Source: CAYMSF01 sp964542255 (lineage in GTDB: Bacteria; Verrucomicrobiota; Lentisphaeria; Victivallales; Victivallaceae). From it: 6,023 bases of DNA. The stretch covers positions 1 to 6,023 of the forward strand of contig CAZITV010000144.1 of the NCBI GenBank assembly GCA_964542255.1. Reading direction: 5' to 3'. Both the position numbers and the translations under genes were made by a program. The notes under the pieces were generated by a model, which was not told the DNA's origin, made no database searches, and saw only the letters and a program-made list of their open reading frames with translations. Below, in pieces: positions 1 to 5,951 of the stretch. Positions within the stretch are counted from its first letter, which is position 1; every line of letters starts with the position of its first letter.

Positions 1-102
1 CAAAAATCGGAGACAAAGGTCAAGCGTTTGTCAATCAATGATTGCAAAATGGTATGAAATCAACAATCAATCTTCTATTAATTCCAGACTAGTTCATTAA
101 AA
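1..102. other. Short non-coding end after the flippase gene; no clear terminator
   Basis: No open frame or RNA gene is supported here. A weak inverted repeat (27-30 plus 32-36 against 40-48, with one bulged base) could form a nine-pair stem with a three-base loop. In the minus-strand transcript it is not followed directly by a U run, so it is not a convincing terminator. Two -35-like hexamers point leftwards out of the window, TTGACA (34-29) and TTGACC (23-18), but their -10 elements are weak or outside. Confidence 0.4.
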
Positions 103-1653
103 TTACGTTTCCTTAACGTATTTTCTAAGGAATGGTACTAATTTGAATATCAATGTTTTCTCAGTTTTTGAAACGTAGAACAGCCAGCCGGTAATCAGAT
201 AGATTAGACCAGCAGCAGCACCGATAGCACCCAGTTTGAAAATATTCCACTGCTGCAGTGTCCAGCAGGTGTTAATCCAGTAGAGAAATACGATTGTAGG
301 AATGCAAACCAGAGGCAATTGAATAAAGATTGTTGTGAAATAGGGCAGCAGTGATTGGTGGAGAAATTTTATTGCAAAAGGAAAAATACAGAATACACTG
401 ATAATTATATTGGGAATCAATATCCCAAATGCGATTCCAATTACGCCAAATTTTATCGAAAGAGTGATACATAGTGAAAGACTGATGGCCGCTTCGATGA
501 CGGCAAGTGTCGCGACTAAGCGATGTTTTCCAGTCATTAACAGAAAATGGCTGGCGGTACTCCGGAAAGTTACCAATATAAATACCGAGGCAAGAATGAT
601 ATGGGTTATTTTTATTACCATTGGCTGCGTTTCCGGAGTGATGTGCAGCCAGATGAATAATATTGGCTCTGCGAGTAAAGTAAATATAACAAAAACGCAG
701 CCAGTGATAAATGCGATCATGCGAACGCTGTTATACATAATAGTCTGCATTTGGGCTGTATCTCCAGCTTTATGAAGTGACGCGGCAATCGGAGCGAGAT
801 TTTCTTGAAATTGAGTGGTCAGATACTGCATAATTTCCGGAACTCTGGTTCCGAGCTGATAAATTGCCACACCATTCATTCCGGTAACTATTCCCAAAAT
901 GATTCGGTCGGTTTTAAAAATCATCATATTTGCAATAGTAACAATATATGAAAAAATACTAAAGTCGGCAATTTCACGAAAATTGCTAATGGTAAAATGC
1001 CTGAAGGAAAGCCGCAGCCCGGGGAGAATGTTGAAAACAAAGTAGGCGATAACAATGTTGGTGCACAAATTCAAAACCGCAGCAAAAATTGCCAGGCTTA
1101 GCAATGAATAGTGAAATTTGAACAGCAGGTAGATACCAAGTAATTCAAAAAGCTTATTGAAGATTAAAACATAATTGCGCAGATATATTTTTTTCATTCC
1201 GACCAGCACTTCAGGGAAAATACCCGAGGGAAATACCAGCGATACGCCAACTCCGAAAATTATAAATACAGTACGGTAATAATCAGGTGATTGCTCGTTT
1301 TGCAATTTAAAAATATGCTCAATATAAAAACTGCTAATTATGGTGGCAATAATGATTATCAGCGACATTATAAAATAACTGCATAAAACCGCTGATAAAA
1401 TACGGCTGAATTTGTTCATGTCGCCGGTAAATGATGCCTCAGCAGTGTATTTTTGCACTGTTTGACCGAAACCAAAATCCAAAAGCAGTGAGTAACCAAA
1501 AAGTGCCCATAACAGTGACCAGAAACCATAGTAATCGGTGCCTAAACCCAGGAAAATAATTCTGGTTAGGACAATGGCCGCTCCCATGCGTATTACTAAA
1601 TAGGCATAATTGGTAAGCGTGTTTTTTAAAACCAATTGTCCAATTTTTTCCAT
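103..1653 (-). CDS. Wzx-like polysaccharide/lipid-linked oligosaccharide flippase (MOP superfamily)
   Basis: This 516-residue integral membrane protein probably moves a lipid-linked glycan from the inner to the outer face of the cytoplasmic membrane. About 12-14 hydrophobic segments are visible (roughly residues 13-35, 45-62, 84-108, 128-150, 160-178, 182-207, 230-255, 310-335, 345-368, 378-400, 403-427, 440-460 and 475-497), the usual topology and size for this superfamily. The N-terminal third carries a family-like pattern: YYGFWSLLWALFGY near 41-54, then LLDFGFGQ at 57-64. A 'KTDRIILG' stretch at 247-254 resembles the middle of polysaccharide transporters. The ATG at 1653 is supported by AGGG eight bases upstream, inside the end of the preceding glycosyltransferase gene, which stops only 3 bases away. 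It is the last gene of the visible operon. The flippase family is clear; the substrate cannot be read from sequence. It could also be a teichuronic-acid or O-antigen type exporter. Confidence 0.9.
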   Translation of the reverse strand: MEKIGQLVLKNTLTNYAYLVIRMGAAIVLTRIIFLGLGTDYYGFWSLLWALFGYSLLLDFGFGQTVQKYTAEASFTGDMNKFSRILSAVLCSYFIMSLIIIIATIISSFYIEHIFKLQNEQSPDYYRTVFIIFGVGVSLVFPSGIFPEVLVGMKKIYLRNYVLIFNKLFELLGIYLLFKFHYSLLSLAIFAAVLNLCTNIVIAYFVFNILPGLRLSFRHFTISNFREIADFSIFSYIVTIANMMIFKTDRIILGIVTGMNGVAIYQLGTRVPEIMQYLTTQFQENLAPIAASLHKAGDTAQMQTIMYNSVRMIAFITGCVFVIFTLLAEPILFIWLHITPETQPMVIKITHIILASVFILVTFRSTASHFLLMTGKHRLVATLAVIEAAISLSLCITLSIKFGVIGIAFGILIPNIIISVFCIFPFAIKFLHQSLLPYFTTIFIQLPLVCIPTIVFLYWINTCWTLQQWNIFKLGAIGAAAGLIYLITGWLFYVSKTEKTLIFKLVPFLRKYVKET

Positions 1654-1656
1654 ATA

Positions 1657-2646
1657 TTAAGCCCTGGCTCTAACGCCTCGTCTTAATTTTATCCAAGGCA
1701 TTACTGTACAGCGGATACCAAGCTTGTGAATGAAGACTTGATCCCATTCATCTTTAAAATTGCGCTGGATACCTTCTGATGTATAAATATTTTGGACTAT
1801 CGTAATAAAAGTTTTGCGGTGAACCAGCATTTTGGCAATTACCGCGCTACGAATTTCCTGCGCCGGAATTTTTCTGTTAATTAATTCCTGGACACCGGCA
1901 GCTACGGAAACCGCGTTGTTTTCTGCAATATAAACGTGTTCAGGCGTGAATAGCCCATCGCGTCCACCCTTGTTGGGCGTGGACACCAGTGGTATTCCGC
2001 AGAGGAGGTATTCGGCACTGACAAACATCGCGCCTTCTTCCTCCGATAGGCAAAGTCCGGTGTGAGCCTGATTTATCTCTTTATAGATGTTGAATGAAAA
2101 TGCTTTGCGCTTCCAGATTGCCTGCGGCAAACCCTGCATTATCATATCCACATGTTTCTGCTCTGAATTATAATAATCGCCAATAATTTTCAGTCTGGGA
2201 ATATTCGCCGCCAGCAGATGGCGCTTAAAAGGGGTAATCCGCGCGATATAGATGGCGTCGTATAGCTTGGCGGCGTTTGGAATAATACGATAATTATTTT
2301 CGTTTAAAAAAGCGTTTTGGTGGCAGTAGATACCGTTTAAATTGTGTTTTTTGAAGTTTTCTTCTTCAATTGCAGAATTGCACAAGAAAATAAATTTTAT
2401 TTGCGGCGCGGCGCTGGTGATATCCATGACGTCATCCGCGGTGCTGATGACTCTGGATTCATCTTCATACTGCCATCCGAGCTGACATATCACATAAACA
2501 TTAGGGACGTCTGGCAGCGACTTCAAAAATGTCGCGCGGTTGTTCATGAAATCTTCCCAGTAGGAAATAATAATTAATGGCGCACGGTTGATAACGTAAC
2601 ACGGCAAATAATTGCCGACAATTGAATTAACGATTTTTTTTATCAT
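1657..2646 (-). CDS. GT4-like (GT-B fold) glycosyltransferase, probably cytosolic
   Basis: This 329-residue soluble protein is likely to transfer a sugar from a nucleotide-sugar donor onto a lipid-linked acceptor. The C-terminal half looks like the group-1 glycosyltransferase domain: 'YIARITPFKRH' at 133-143 (the strand-loop with a basic pair K141/R142 expected near the donor phosphates), 'LKIIGDYY' at 152-159, and 'SEEEGAMFVSAE' at 201-212, which contains an E-x7-E signature (E204 and E212) followed by 'CGIPLVST' at 216-223. It is shorter than typical GT4 enzymes (about 350-420), with a reduced N-terminal Rossmann half (about 1-125). The tail 'KLRRGVRARA' is strongly basic and could sit on the membrane. 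The ATG at 2646 lies inside the end of the GT87 gene (20-base overlap). No Shine-Dalgarno-like sequence precedes it, so initiation probably depends on coupled translation. Donor and acceptor sugars are unknown. Confidence 0.83.
   Translation of the reverse strand: MIKKIVNSIVGNYLPCYVINRAPLIIISYWEDFMNNRATFLKSLPDVPNVYVICQLGWQYEDESRVISTADDVMDITSAAPQIKFIFLCNSAIEEENFKKHNLNGIYCHQNAFLNENNYRIIPNAAKLYDAIYIARITPFKRHLLAANIPRLKIIGDYYNSEQKHVDMIMQGLPQAIWKRKAFSFNIYKEINQAHTGLCLSEEEGAMFVSAEYLLCGIPLVSTPNKGGRDGLFTPEHVYIAENNAVSVAAGVQELINRKIPAQEIRSAVIAKMLVHRKTFITIVQNIYTSEGIQRNFKDEWDQVFIHKLGIRCTVMPWIKLRRGVRARA
1662..1665 (-). promoter_or_regulatory. Ribosome-binding site of the flippase gene, inside the GT4 gene end
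   Basis: AGGG on the minus strand lies eight bases before the flippase ATG at 1653, within the last codons (Arg-Ala) of the glycosyltransferase. Termination of the first gene and initiation of the second are therefore likely to be coupled. Confidence 0.6.
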
Positions 2647-3907
2647 AGTTTTCGCTTTTGCCTGGAGTTAAAGTTATGTCAAACTTATTGAAAAAATATA
2701 GATACAATGAATAGACCGTTAATAATAAGAACATTACCGCCGAAAATGGAAAAACATCTATTTTGTAATATTTTGAGATATAAACAATTTCACCGATACC
2801 GGGAATTTCAGCCAGCGCTTCAGAAATACTACAGATTAATGAAAATGGCACGATGAAATATAGCGAGAACGCGACCGCCAATCCCGCTTTTATCCACTGG
2901 CGTGTGGACAGTAATAAAGCAACAAATCCGTATAGCAGCAGCACCACCAGAGATAAATCATAAAGCCGGTGGTAGGATATCAACATCGTCAGGCAGGATA
3001 ACGTAAATAAATAATTCAACCCCAATGTGGTAGTTTTACGTTCTCTAAACATAATATAAGCTGCCGTTAATAAAATAACGATTTTGCCGATAGTATTGAT
3101 ATAATTACAGCGGAAAAATTCGAATTGCAGCATATTATAACCGCTAGTGGCGTAGTTATTAAATCCAGAATGTAAATCTTCACGCAGGACTTCAAAATAA
3201 CGTTTATAAATAAAAATAATATCATTGCCAAGATAGAGTGGGAAAATTGCAATCATGAGAAAAATGATAAACGCTAAAATAGAAACCAAATAGTTTTTCT
3301 TCAGGAAAAATGCAGGTGCGAACAACGTCAGCATTGAATATTTGTATCCTGCGGTTAAACCAAAAAAGATTACTTGGCAGAGTTTATTTTTTGAAAATAT
3401 CGTCAGCAGTAAAAAAAATGTACAGAATACCGTAATTTGACCATGACGGAATGTCATCATTATTGGCGAAGAGTTTAAATAAATAGCACCAAGCAAAACA
3501 AAGAACAGCATGTTCAACGTGGGGCGGCGAAAGTTTATTTCGCCCAAAATAGCAGTTTTGGCAAAAAACAGGTAAAACACATAAGCAGATAAGCTAAAAT
3601 TTATACCCAAATCAATAAATTTTGAAACATATGTGCCAAAAAAAATTAACGGAAAATAAAAAAAAGTAATTCCCGGAAAAATAATCAGCAAGTCGTCCCA
3701 TTTACGTAACACCATATTCTCAAGGCAATATGGGTCAAGGTTGCGCAAAACCGCCAAAGTAAAGTCAAAATGACAATAAAAATCCGTGAAGCTATTCGGT
3801 TTCAGCGATAAGAATACCCGTAAAAAACTAAAAAGTAAGACAAGAATTATAAGTATGTGAAGTATCAGACCGTTTATTCTGGTACTCATATTTAACTTTT
3901 TGAACAT
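2627..3907 (-). CDS. GT87-like (DUF2029) multi-membrane GT-C glycosyltransferase
   Basis: This 426-residue membrane protein has about 11-12 hydrophobic segments (first at about 12-34, last at about 386-407). It resembles the GT87 family, whose known members such as mycobacterial PimE add a sugar from polyprenyl-phosphate-sugar on the outer face of the membrane. Family-like signals are an acidic residue in the first outer loop ('TDFYCHFDF', D42, where PimE has its essential Asp), 'HGQITVFCTFFLL' at 155-167 (the GQ-N/I motif), 'GYKYSMLTLFAPAFFLKK' at 187-204 (the internal Lys-containing helix followed by a basic loop), and 'SYHRLYDLSL' at 311-320 (a His/Tyr/Asp loop before the late helices). 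The ATG at 3907 is preferred over the in-frame ATG at 3889 because GAGG lies four bases before the first and 22 before the second. It overlaps the upstream gene by 16 bases and the downstream gene by 20. The gene is visibly AT-rich, with several A8 runs. The exact sugar is unknown; another GT-C family is possible. Confidence 0.8.
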   Translation of the reverse strand: MFKKLNMSTRINGLILHILIILVLLFSFLRVFLSLKPNSFTDFYCHFDFTLAVLRNLDPYCLENMVLRKWDDLLIIFPGITFFYFPLIFFGTYVSKFIDLGINFSLSAYVFYLFFAKTAILGEINFRRPTLNMLFFVLLGAIYLNSSPIMMTFRHGQITVFCTFFLLLTIFSKNKLCQVIFFGLTAGYKYSMLTLFAPAFFLKKNYLVSILAFIIFLMIAIFPLYLGNDIIFIYKRYFEVLREDLHSGFNNYATSGYNMLQFEFFRCNYINTIGKIVILLTAAYIMFRERKTTTLGLNYLFTLSCLTMLISYHRLYDLSLVVLLLYGFVALLLSTRQWIKAGLAVAFSLYFIVPFSLICSISEALAEIPGIGEIVYISKYYKIDVFPFSAVMFLLLTVYSLYLYFFNKFDITLTPGKSENYDKKNR

Positions 3908-5055
3908 AAATCCTCAATTCTGAGTTGCATCAACTTAAAATAATCCCCAACCCATTTTAACTCAAATGGCAACGGTTCGGTACTTAAACAACTGGCGAAT
4001 GAGTCTTTGTCCTCAGGGGCAAAACCATGCATCCCCGGCAACGCTTTAAGCCCCATGTCGCAAGGTTCAATTTGACAACCGGGGGCAGTAAGAAAAATCG
4101 CTTCGCCATACATATTGTCAGAGAAATTAATCCCATATTTAATTTTTTCATCCTCGCTGAGCACATGTCCATGCGGGTTGGCGGATAGACACGATAAAAT
4201 TTTTTCTTTAGCTGAATGATTTAAAAACCAAAACCTGGCCATAGTCGAATCATAAACTGCAGCATAATCCCGGCCAAATTTTAACTTAAGCTGCTCAATG
4301 TCACTTTTAATATTGGTTACACTGTTCAATGGAGTCATCCCGTGGTCAGATACAACCGTAAAACTAAATTCTTTATAATTTTGCTTCGCAGTTTCAATTA
4401 ATTTCTTGATGCGCTCCGCGTACCAATCCAGCTTTTGCTGAATTTTTTCCGGATTATTGACATTAAAGTGGAGCAATCCATCTAATGCGGCAGTATAAAG
4501 GAACGCAAACTGAACCGTGCCGGATTTTAGCTTATTTTCCAGCATTTGAATGTTCTCAGTCTCAGAAAGCCGCCAATTAGATATATGCCAGGAAACTTTT
4601 GCCGCAGCAAGGATGTCCGCCAGATTTTTTACCGGCATTAAACCGCCGGGAACAAAAATATCATTCTTTTCAATATAATCAAAGTAGGGCAAACGTGAGT
4701 ACGGCATTGAATAAAGTTCAAAATATCCGGTGAAACCGTACAAATACGCAATGATTTTGGAAAGAATGTGCCGTACACGCCATCGGTCAAAAAAACGCCG
4801 CGGTAAATACTGTAGTAATAAATAACGAAAAATTTTGAACGGCGAAGTCACAGGTGAATAATAGTAAAAGCTCAAATGCTTGTGCATTATCGGCGGTTGC
4901 CCCGTCAATATTGTCGGAATTGCCGTAGATGAGTAGCCAAACTGCATCTTCGCCTGATGGCGGTGCGGCAGTGTATCCTCCATGAAGTGATGGCGATTGA
5001 CAATTTCCCAGCCAAGCGCATCTATGAACATAAAAATATGCACTTTGTCCGGCAT
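3892..5055 (-). CDS. Alkaline-phosphatase-superfamily phosphodiesterase/nucleotide pyrophosphatase-like enzyme, no signal peptide
   Basis: This 387-residue protein probably hydrolyses or transfers a phosphoester using two metal ions. All expected metal-site positions are present in order: D12 ('FIDALGW'), a candidate nucleophile in 'YSSTAIPTILTG' (S42, S43 or T44), D192 and H196 ('ALDGLLHF'), D237 and H238 ('SDHGM'), and H343 ('GMHGF'). This pattern fits type I phosphodiesterase/nucleotide pyrophosphatases and their relatives. Unlike secreted members it starts directly with the first beta strand and has no signal peptide or membrane helix, so it is predicted to be cytosolic. A basic, aromatic segment at about 72-115 ('FKIFRYLL', 'LPRRFF', 'RWRVRH') may touch the membrane. 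The ATG at 5055 has AGGGG six bases upstream; an out-of-frame ATG lies four bases earlier at 5059. It overlaps the GT87 gene by 16 bases. The substrate is unknown: nucleotide-sugar, polyprenyl-phosphate-sugar or a phosphorylated glycan are all possible. Confidence 0.85.
   Translation of the reverse strand: MPDKVHIFMFIDALGWEIVNRHHFMEDTLPHRHQAKMQFGYSSTAIPTILTGQPPIMHKHLSFYYYSPVTSPFKIFRYLLLQYLPRRFFDRWRVRHILSKIIAYLYGFTGYFELYSMPYSRLPYFDYIEKNDIFVPGGLMPVKNLADILAAAKVSWHISNWRLSETENIQMLENKLKSGTVQFAFLYTAALDGLLHFNVNNPEKIQQKLDWYAERIKKLIETAKQNYKEFSFTVVSDHGMTPLNSVTNIKSDIEQLKLKFGRDYAAVYDSTMARFWFLNHSAKEKILSCLSANPHGHVLSEDEKIKYGINFSDNMYGEAIFLTAPGCQIEPCDMGLKALPGMHGFAPEDKDSFASCLSTEPLPFELKWVGDYFKLMQLRIEDLCSKS
3912..3915 (-). 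promoter_or_regulatory. Ribosome-binding site of the GT87 gene, inside the phosphodiesterase gene
   Basis: GAGG on the minus strand is four bases before the ATG at 3907 and is also codon material of the upstream gene (the Glu-Asp of 'IEDLCSKS'). The in-frame ATG at 3889 is 22 bases away from it, so 3907 is the better start. Confidence 0.6.
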
Positions 5056-5061
5056 TCATTT

Positions 5062-5066
5062 CCCCT
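5062..5066 (-). promoter_or_regulatory. Ribosome-binding site deciding the phosphodiesterase start
   Basis: AGGGG on the minus strand is six bases before the ATG at 5055. A second ATG at 5059 is only two bases from this site and in another frame. Spacing and the intact first beta strand of the enzyme both favour 5055. Confidence 0.7.
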
Positions 5067-5075
5067 GATTTATAG

Positions 5076-5088
5076 CAGTTGGCAACTG
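5076..5088 (-). other. Small inverted repeat between the ankyrin and phosphodiesterase genes
   Basis: CAGTTGGCAACTG is a near-perfect palindrome that would give a five-base-pair stem with a three-base loop in the mRNA, between the ankyrin stop codon and the AGGGG site. No run of U follows, so it is not an intrinsic terminator. It could protect mRNA ends or mildly tune translation of the next gene, or be chance. Confidence 0.35.
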
Positions 5089-5089
5089 G

Positions 5090-5860
5090 TTATTTTTTGC
5101 CCAACGGCACCGGTTGATAGGCGGATGGCGCTATTGCCGGAACCGCGGGAACTTTTGCCGCAGGAGCTGTTACCACAGGAGCTGCTACCACAGGAGCTAC
5201 TGCTGCTGCAGGAGAGGTAGATGAAGAAACAGTAGTTGCACTTGACGGTTTAGCCAGCGGGAGCGGAGCAATTGGTTTGGTCATATCGATTACTTCATCG
5301 CCGCGGACTTCGGCAGGTTTTGGGGTGACCTTTTGTCCCTTGCCGCCATCGCCAGTATTTTCTTTTGCGATATATCCAACTTGGGCTAAGAACTTAGCAG
5401 AATAATTTTCATCATGGATTACCGCGTATGAGAGGGCGTTTCTTCCAACATTGTCAGTTGCATTTAAATCAGCGTGCCGGTCAATTAACATCCGTAGTAC
5501 AGTTAAGTTGCCGCGCATAGCTGCAAACATTAATGCGGTGCGTCCCTGATTATCAGCCAGATTGACATCTGAACCGGCATCAATTAGATATTCCGCCATA
5601 TCCCAGTTTTCGTAGTAAATCGCATACATAAGCGGTGTCCATTCATCACGTTTGTCCTGAAAGTTTAGCGGCGCTCCGGCTTTAATCATCTGTTTGGCTG
5701 AACTATTTTCGGCATTGGCAATGGCGCTGACCATCGACTGTCCTAGACGGTACTTATCCTCTTTGCCTAAATTGTAATTTGGTGTACGGCAAGCCGTAAA
5801 GGACAACATTACCGATACAAGTGATAACAATAAAACAGCAGCACTTAATATTTTTTTCAT
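5090..5860 (-). CDS. Ankyrin-repeat lipoprotein with Pro/Ala/Val-rich C-terminal tail
   Basis: This 256-residue protein is probably lipidated and anchored in the envelope as a protein-binding module. It begins with a basic start (MKK), a hydrophobic stretch (4-21) and a lipobox-like 'FTAC' with the lipid-carrying Cys at 24; Phe at -3 is less usual than Leu, so lipidation is likely but not certain. Ankyrin-like repeats follow: a degenerate first unit at about 40-70, then good units at about 72-104 ('EWTPLMYAIYYENWDMAEYL'), 105-137 ('GRTALMFAAMRGNLTVLRML') and a last one at about 138-166 ('GRNALSYAVI'). After about 168 the chain is low complexity, Gly/Lys then Pro/Ala/Val/Ser-rich, ending in LGKK; this could span the periplasm or cell wall. 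AAAAGG lies seven bases before the ATG. It is the first gene after a good promoter and 34 bases upstream of the phosphodiesterase. The binding partner is unknown, and its link to the glycan genes rests only on position. Confidence 0.85.
   Translation of the reverse strand: MKKILSAAVLLLSLVSVMLSFTACRTPNYNLGKEDKYRLGQSMVSAIANAENSSAKQMIKAGAPLNFQDKRDEWTPLMYAIYYENWDMAEYLIDAGSDVNLADNQGRTALMFAAMRGNLTVLRMLIDRHADLNATDNVGRNALSYAVIHDENYSAKFLAQVGYIAKENTGDGGKGQKVTPKPAEVRGDEVIDMTKPIAPLPLAKPSSATTVSSSTSPAAAVAPVVAAPVVTAPAAKVPAVPAIAPSAYQPVPLGKK
5161..5205 (-). repeat. Three-copy 15-base tandem repeat in the ankyrin protein tail
   Basis: Plus-strand units at 5161-5175, 5176-5190 and 5191-5205 all begin CAGGAGCT. 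The first two differ at one base; the third matches the second at about 11 of 15. Each encodes a five-residue Ala-Pro-Val-Val-(Ala/Thr)-type unit in the low-complexity tail (about residues 219-235). The period is a multiple of three, so copy-number change would lengthen or shorten the tail without breaking the frame. Confidence 0.75.
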
Positions 5861-5867
5861 AGCTTTA

Positions 5868-5873
5868 CCTTTT
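5868..5873 (-). promoter_or_regulatory. Ribosome-binding site of the ankyrin lipoprotein gene
   Basis: AAAAGG on the minus strand lies seven bases before the ATG at 5860. This supports that start, which also gives a proper lipoprotein signal peptide. Confidence 0.65.
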
Positions 5874-5885
5874 GTATTTAAGTTA

Positions 5886-5913
5886 TTTATAAAATGTTCA
5901 AATAACCGGTCAA
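5886..5913 (-). promoter_or_regulatory. Sigma70-like promoter for the ankyrin gene and probably the whole operon
   Basis: Read on the minus strand, TTGACC (5913-5908, five of six consensus bases) is followed after 16 bases by TATAAA (5891-5886, five of six). The predicted start of transcription is near 5879, giving a leader of about 19 bases that includes the AAAAGG ribosome-binding site. No better promoter-like pair was seen elsewhere in the upstream region, and no strong terminator separates it from the downstream genes. In so AT-rich a region a chance match is possible. Confidence 0.6.
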
Positions 5914-5951
5914 TGATAATCTAGCAGTTAATATTTTCAATGTCTAGCAGT
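5910..5951 (-). repeat. Imperfect direct repeat overlapping the -35 region (possible operator)
   Basis: On the plus strand TCAATG at 5910-5915 followed by TCTAGCAGT at 5920-5928 is repeated as TCAATG at 5937-5942 followed directly by TCTAGCAGT at 5943-5951. The two 9-mers are identical and 23 bases apart, about two helical turns. The first copy has four extra bases (ATAA) between its halves. The first TCAATG overlaps the -35 hexamer (5908-5913), a position where a bound protein could block or recruit RNA polymerase. No regulator gene is in the window, so the operator role is an inference. Confidence 0.5.

Noticed and set aside
410..775. Plus-strand open frame of 121 codons opposite the flippase
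   Set aside because: It is antisense to a well-supported membrane protein and shows no recognisable domain; long hydrophobic genes often leave such frames open.
3411..3665. Other A8 runs inside the GT87 gene (3411-3418, 3638-3645, 3658-3665) as phase-variation sites
   Set aside because: Such runs are expected in an AT-rich gene, and slippage there would only truncate the protein; nothing singles them out as switches.
4787..5059. Minus-strand frame starting at the ATG four bases before the phosphodiesterase start
   Set aside because: It is only two bases from the AGGGG site, has no recognisable domain, and overlaps the intact catalytic reading frame.
5076..5088. Intrinsic terminator between the ankyrin and phosphodiesterase genes
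   Set aside because: The stem is only five pairs and no U run follows.
4957..5220. Plus-strand frame with a repeated Glu-Leu-Leu-Pro-Gln pattern
   Set aside because: The apparent protein repeat is only the antisense reading of the 15-base DNA repeats in the ankyrin gene tail.
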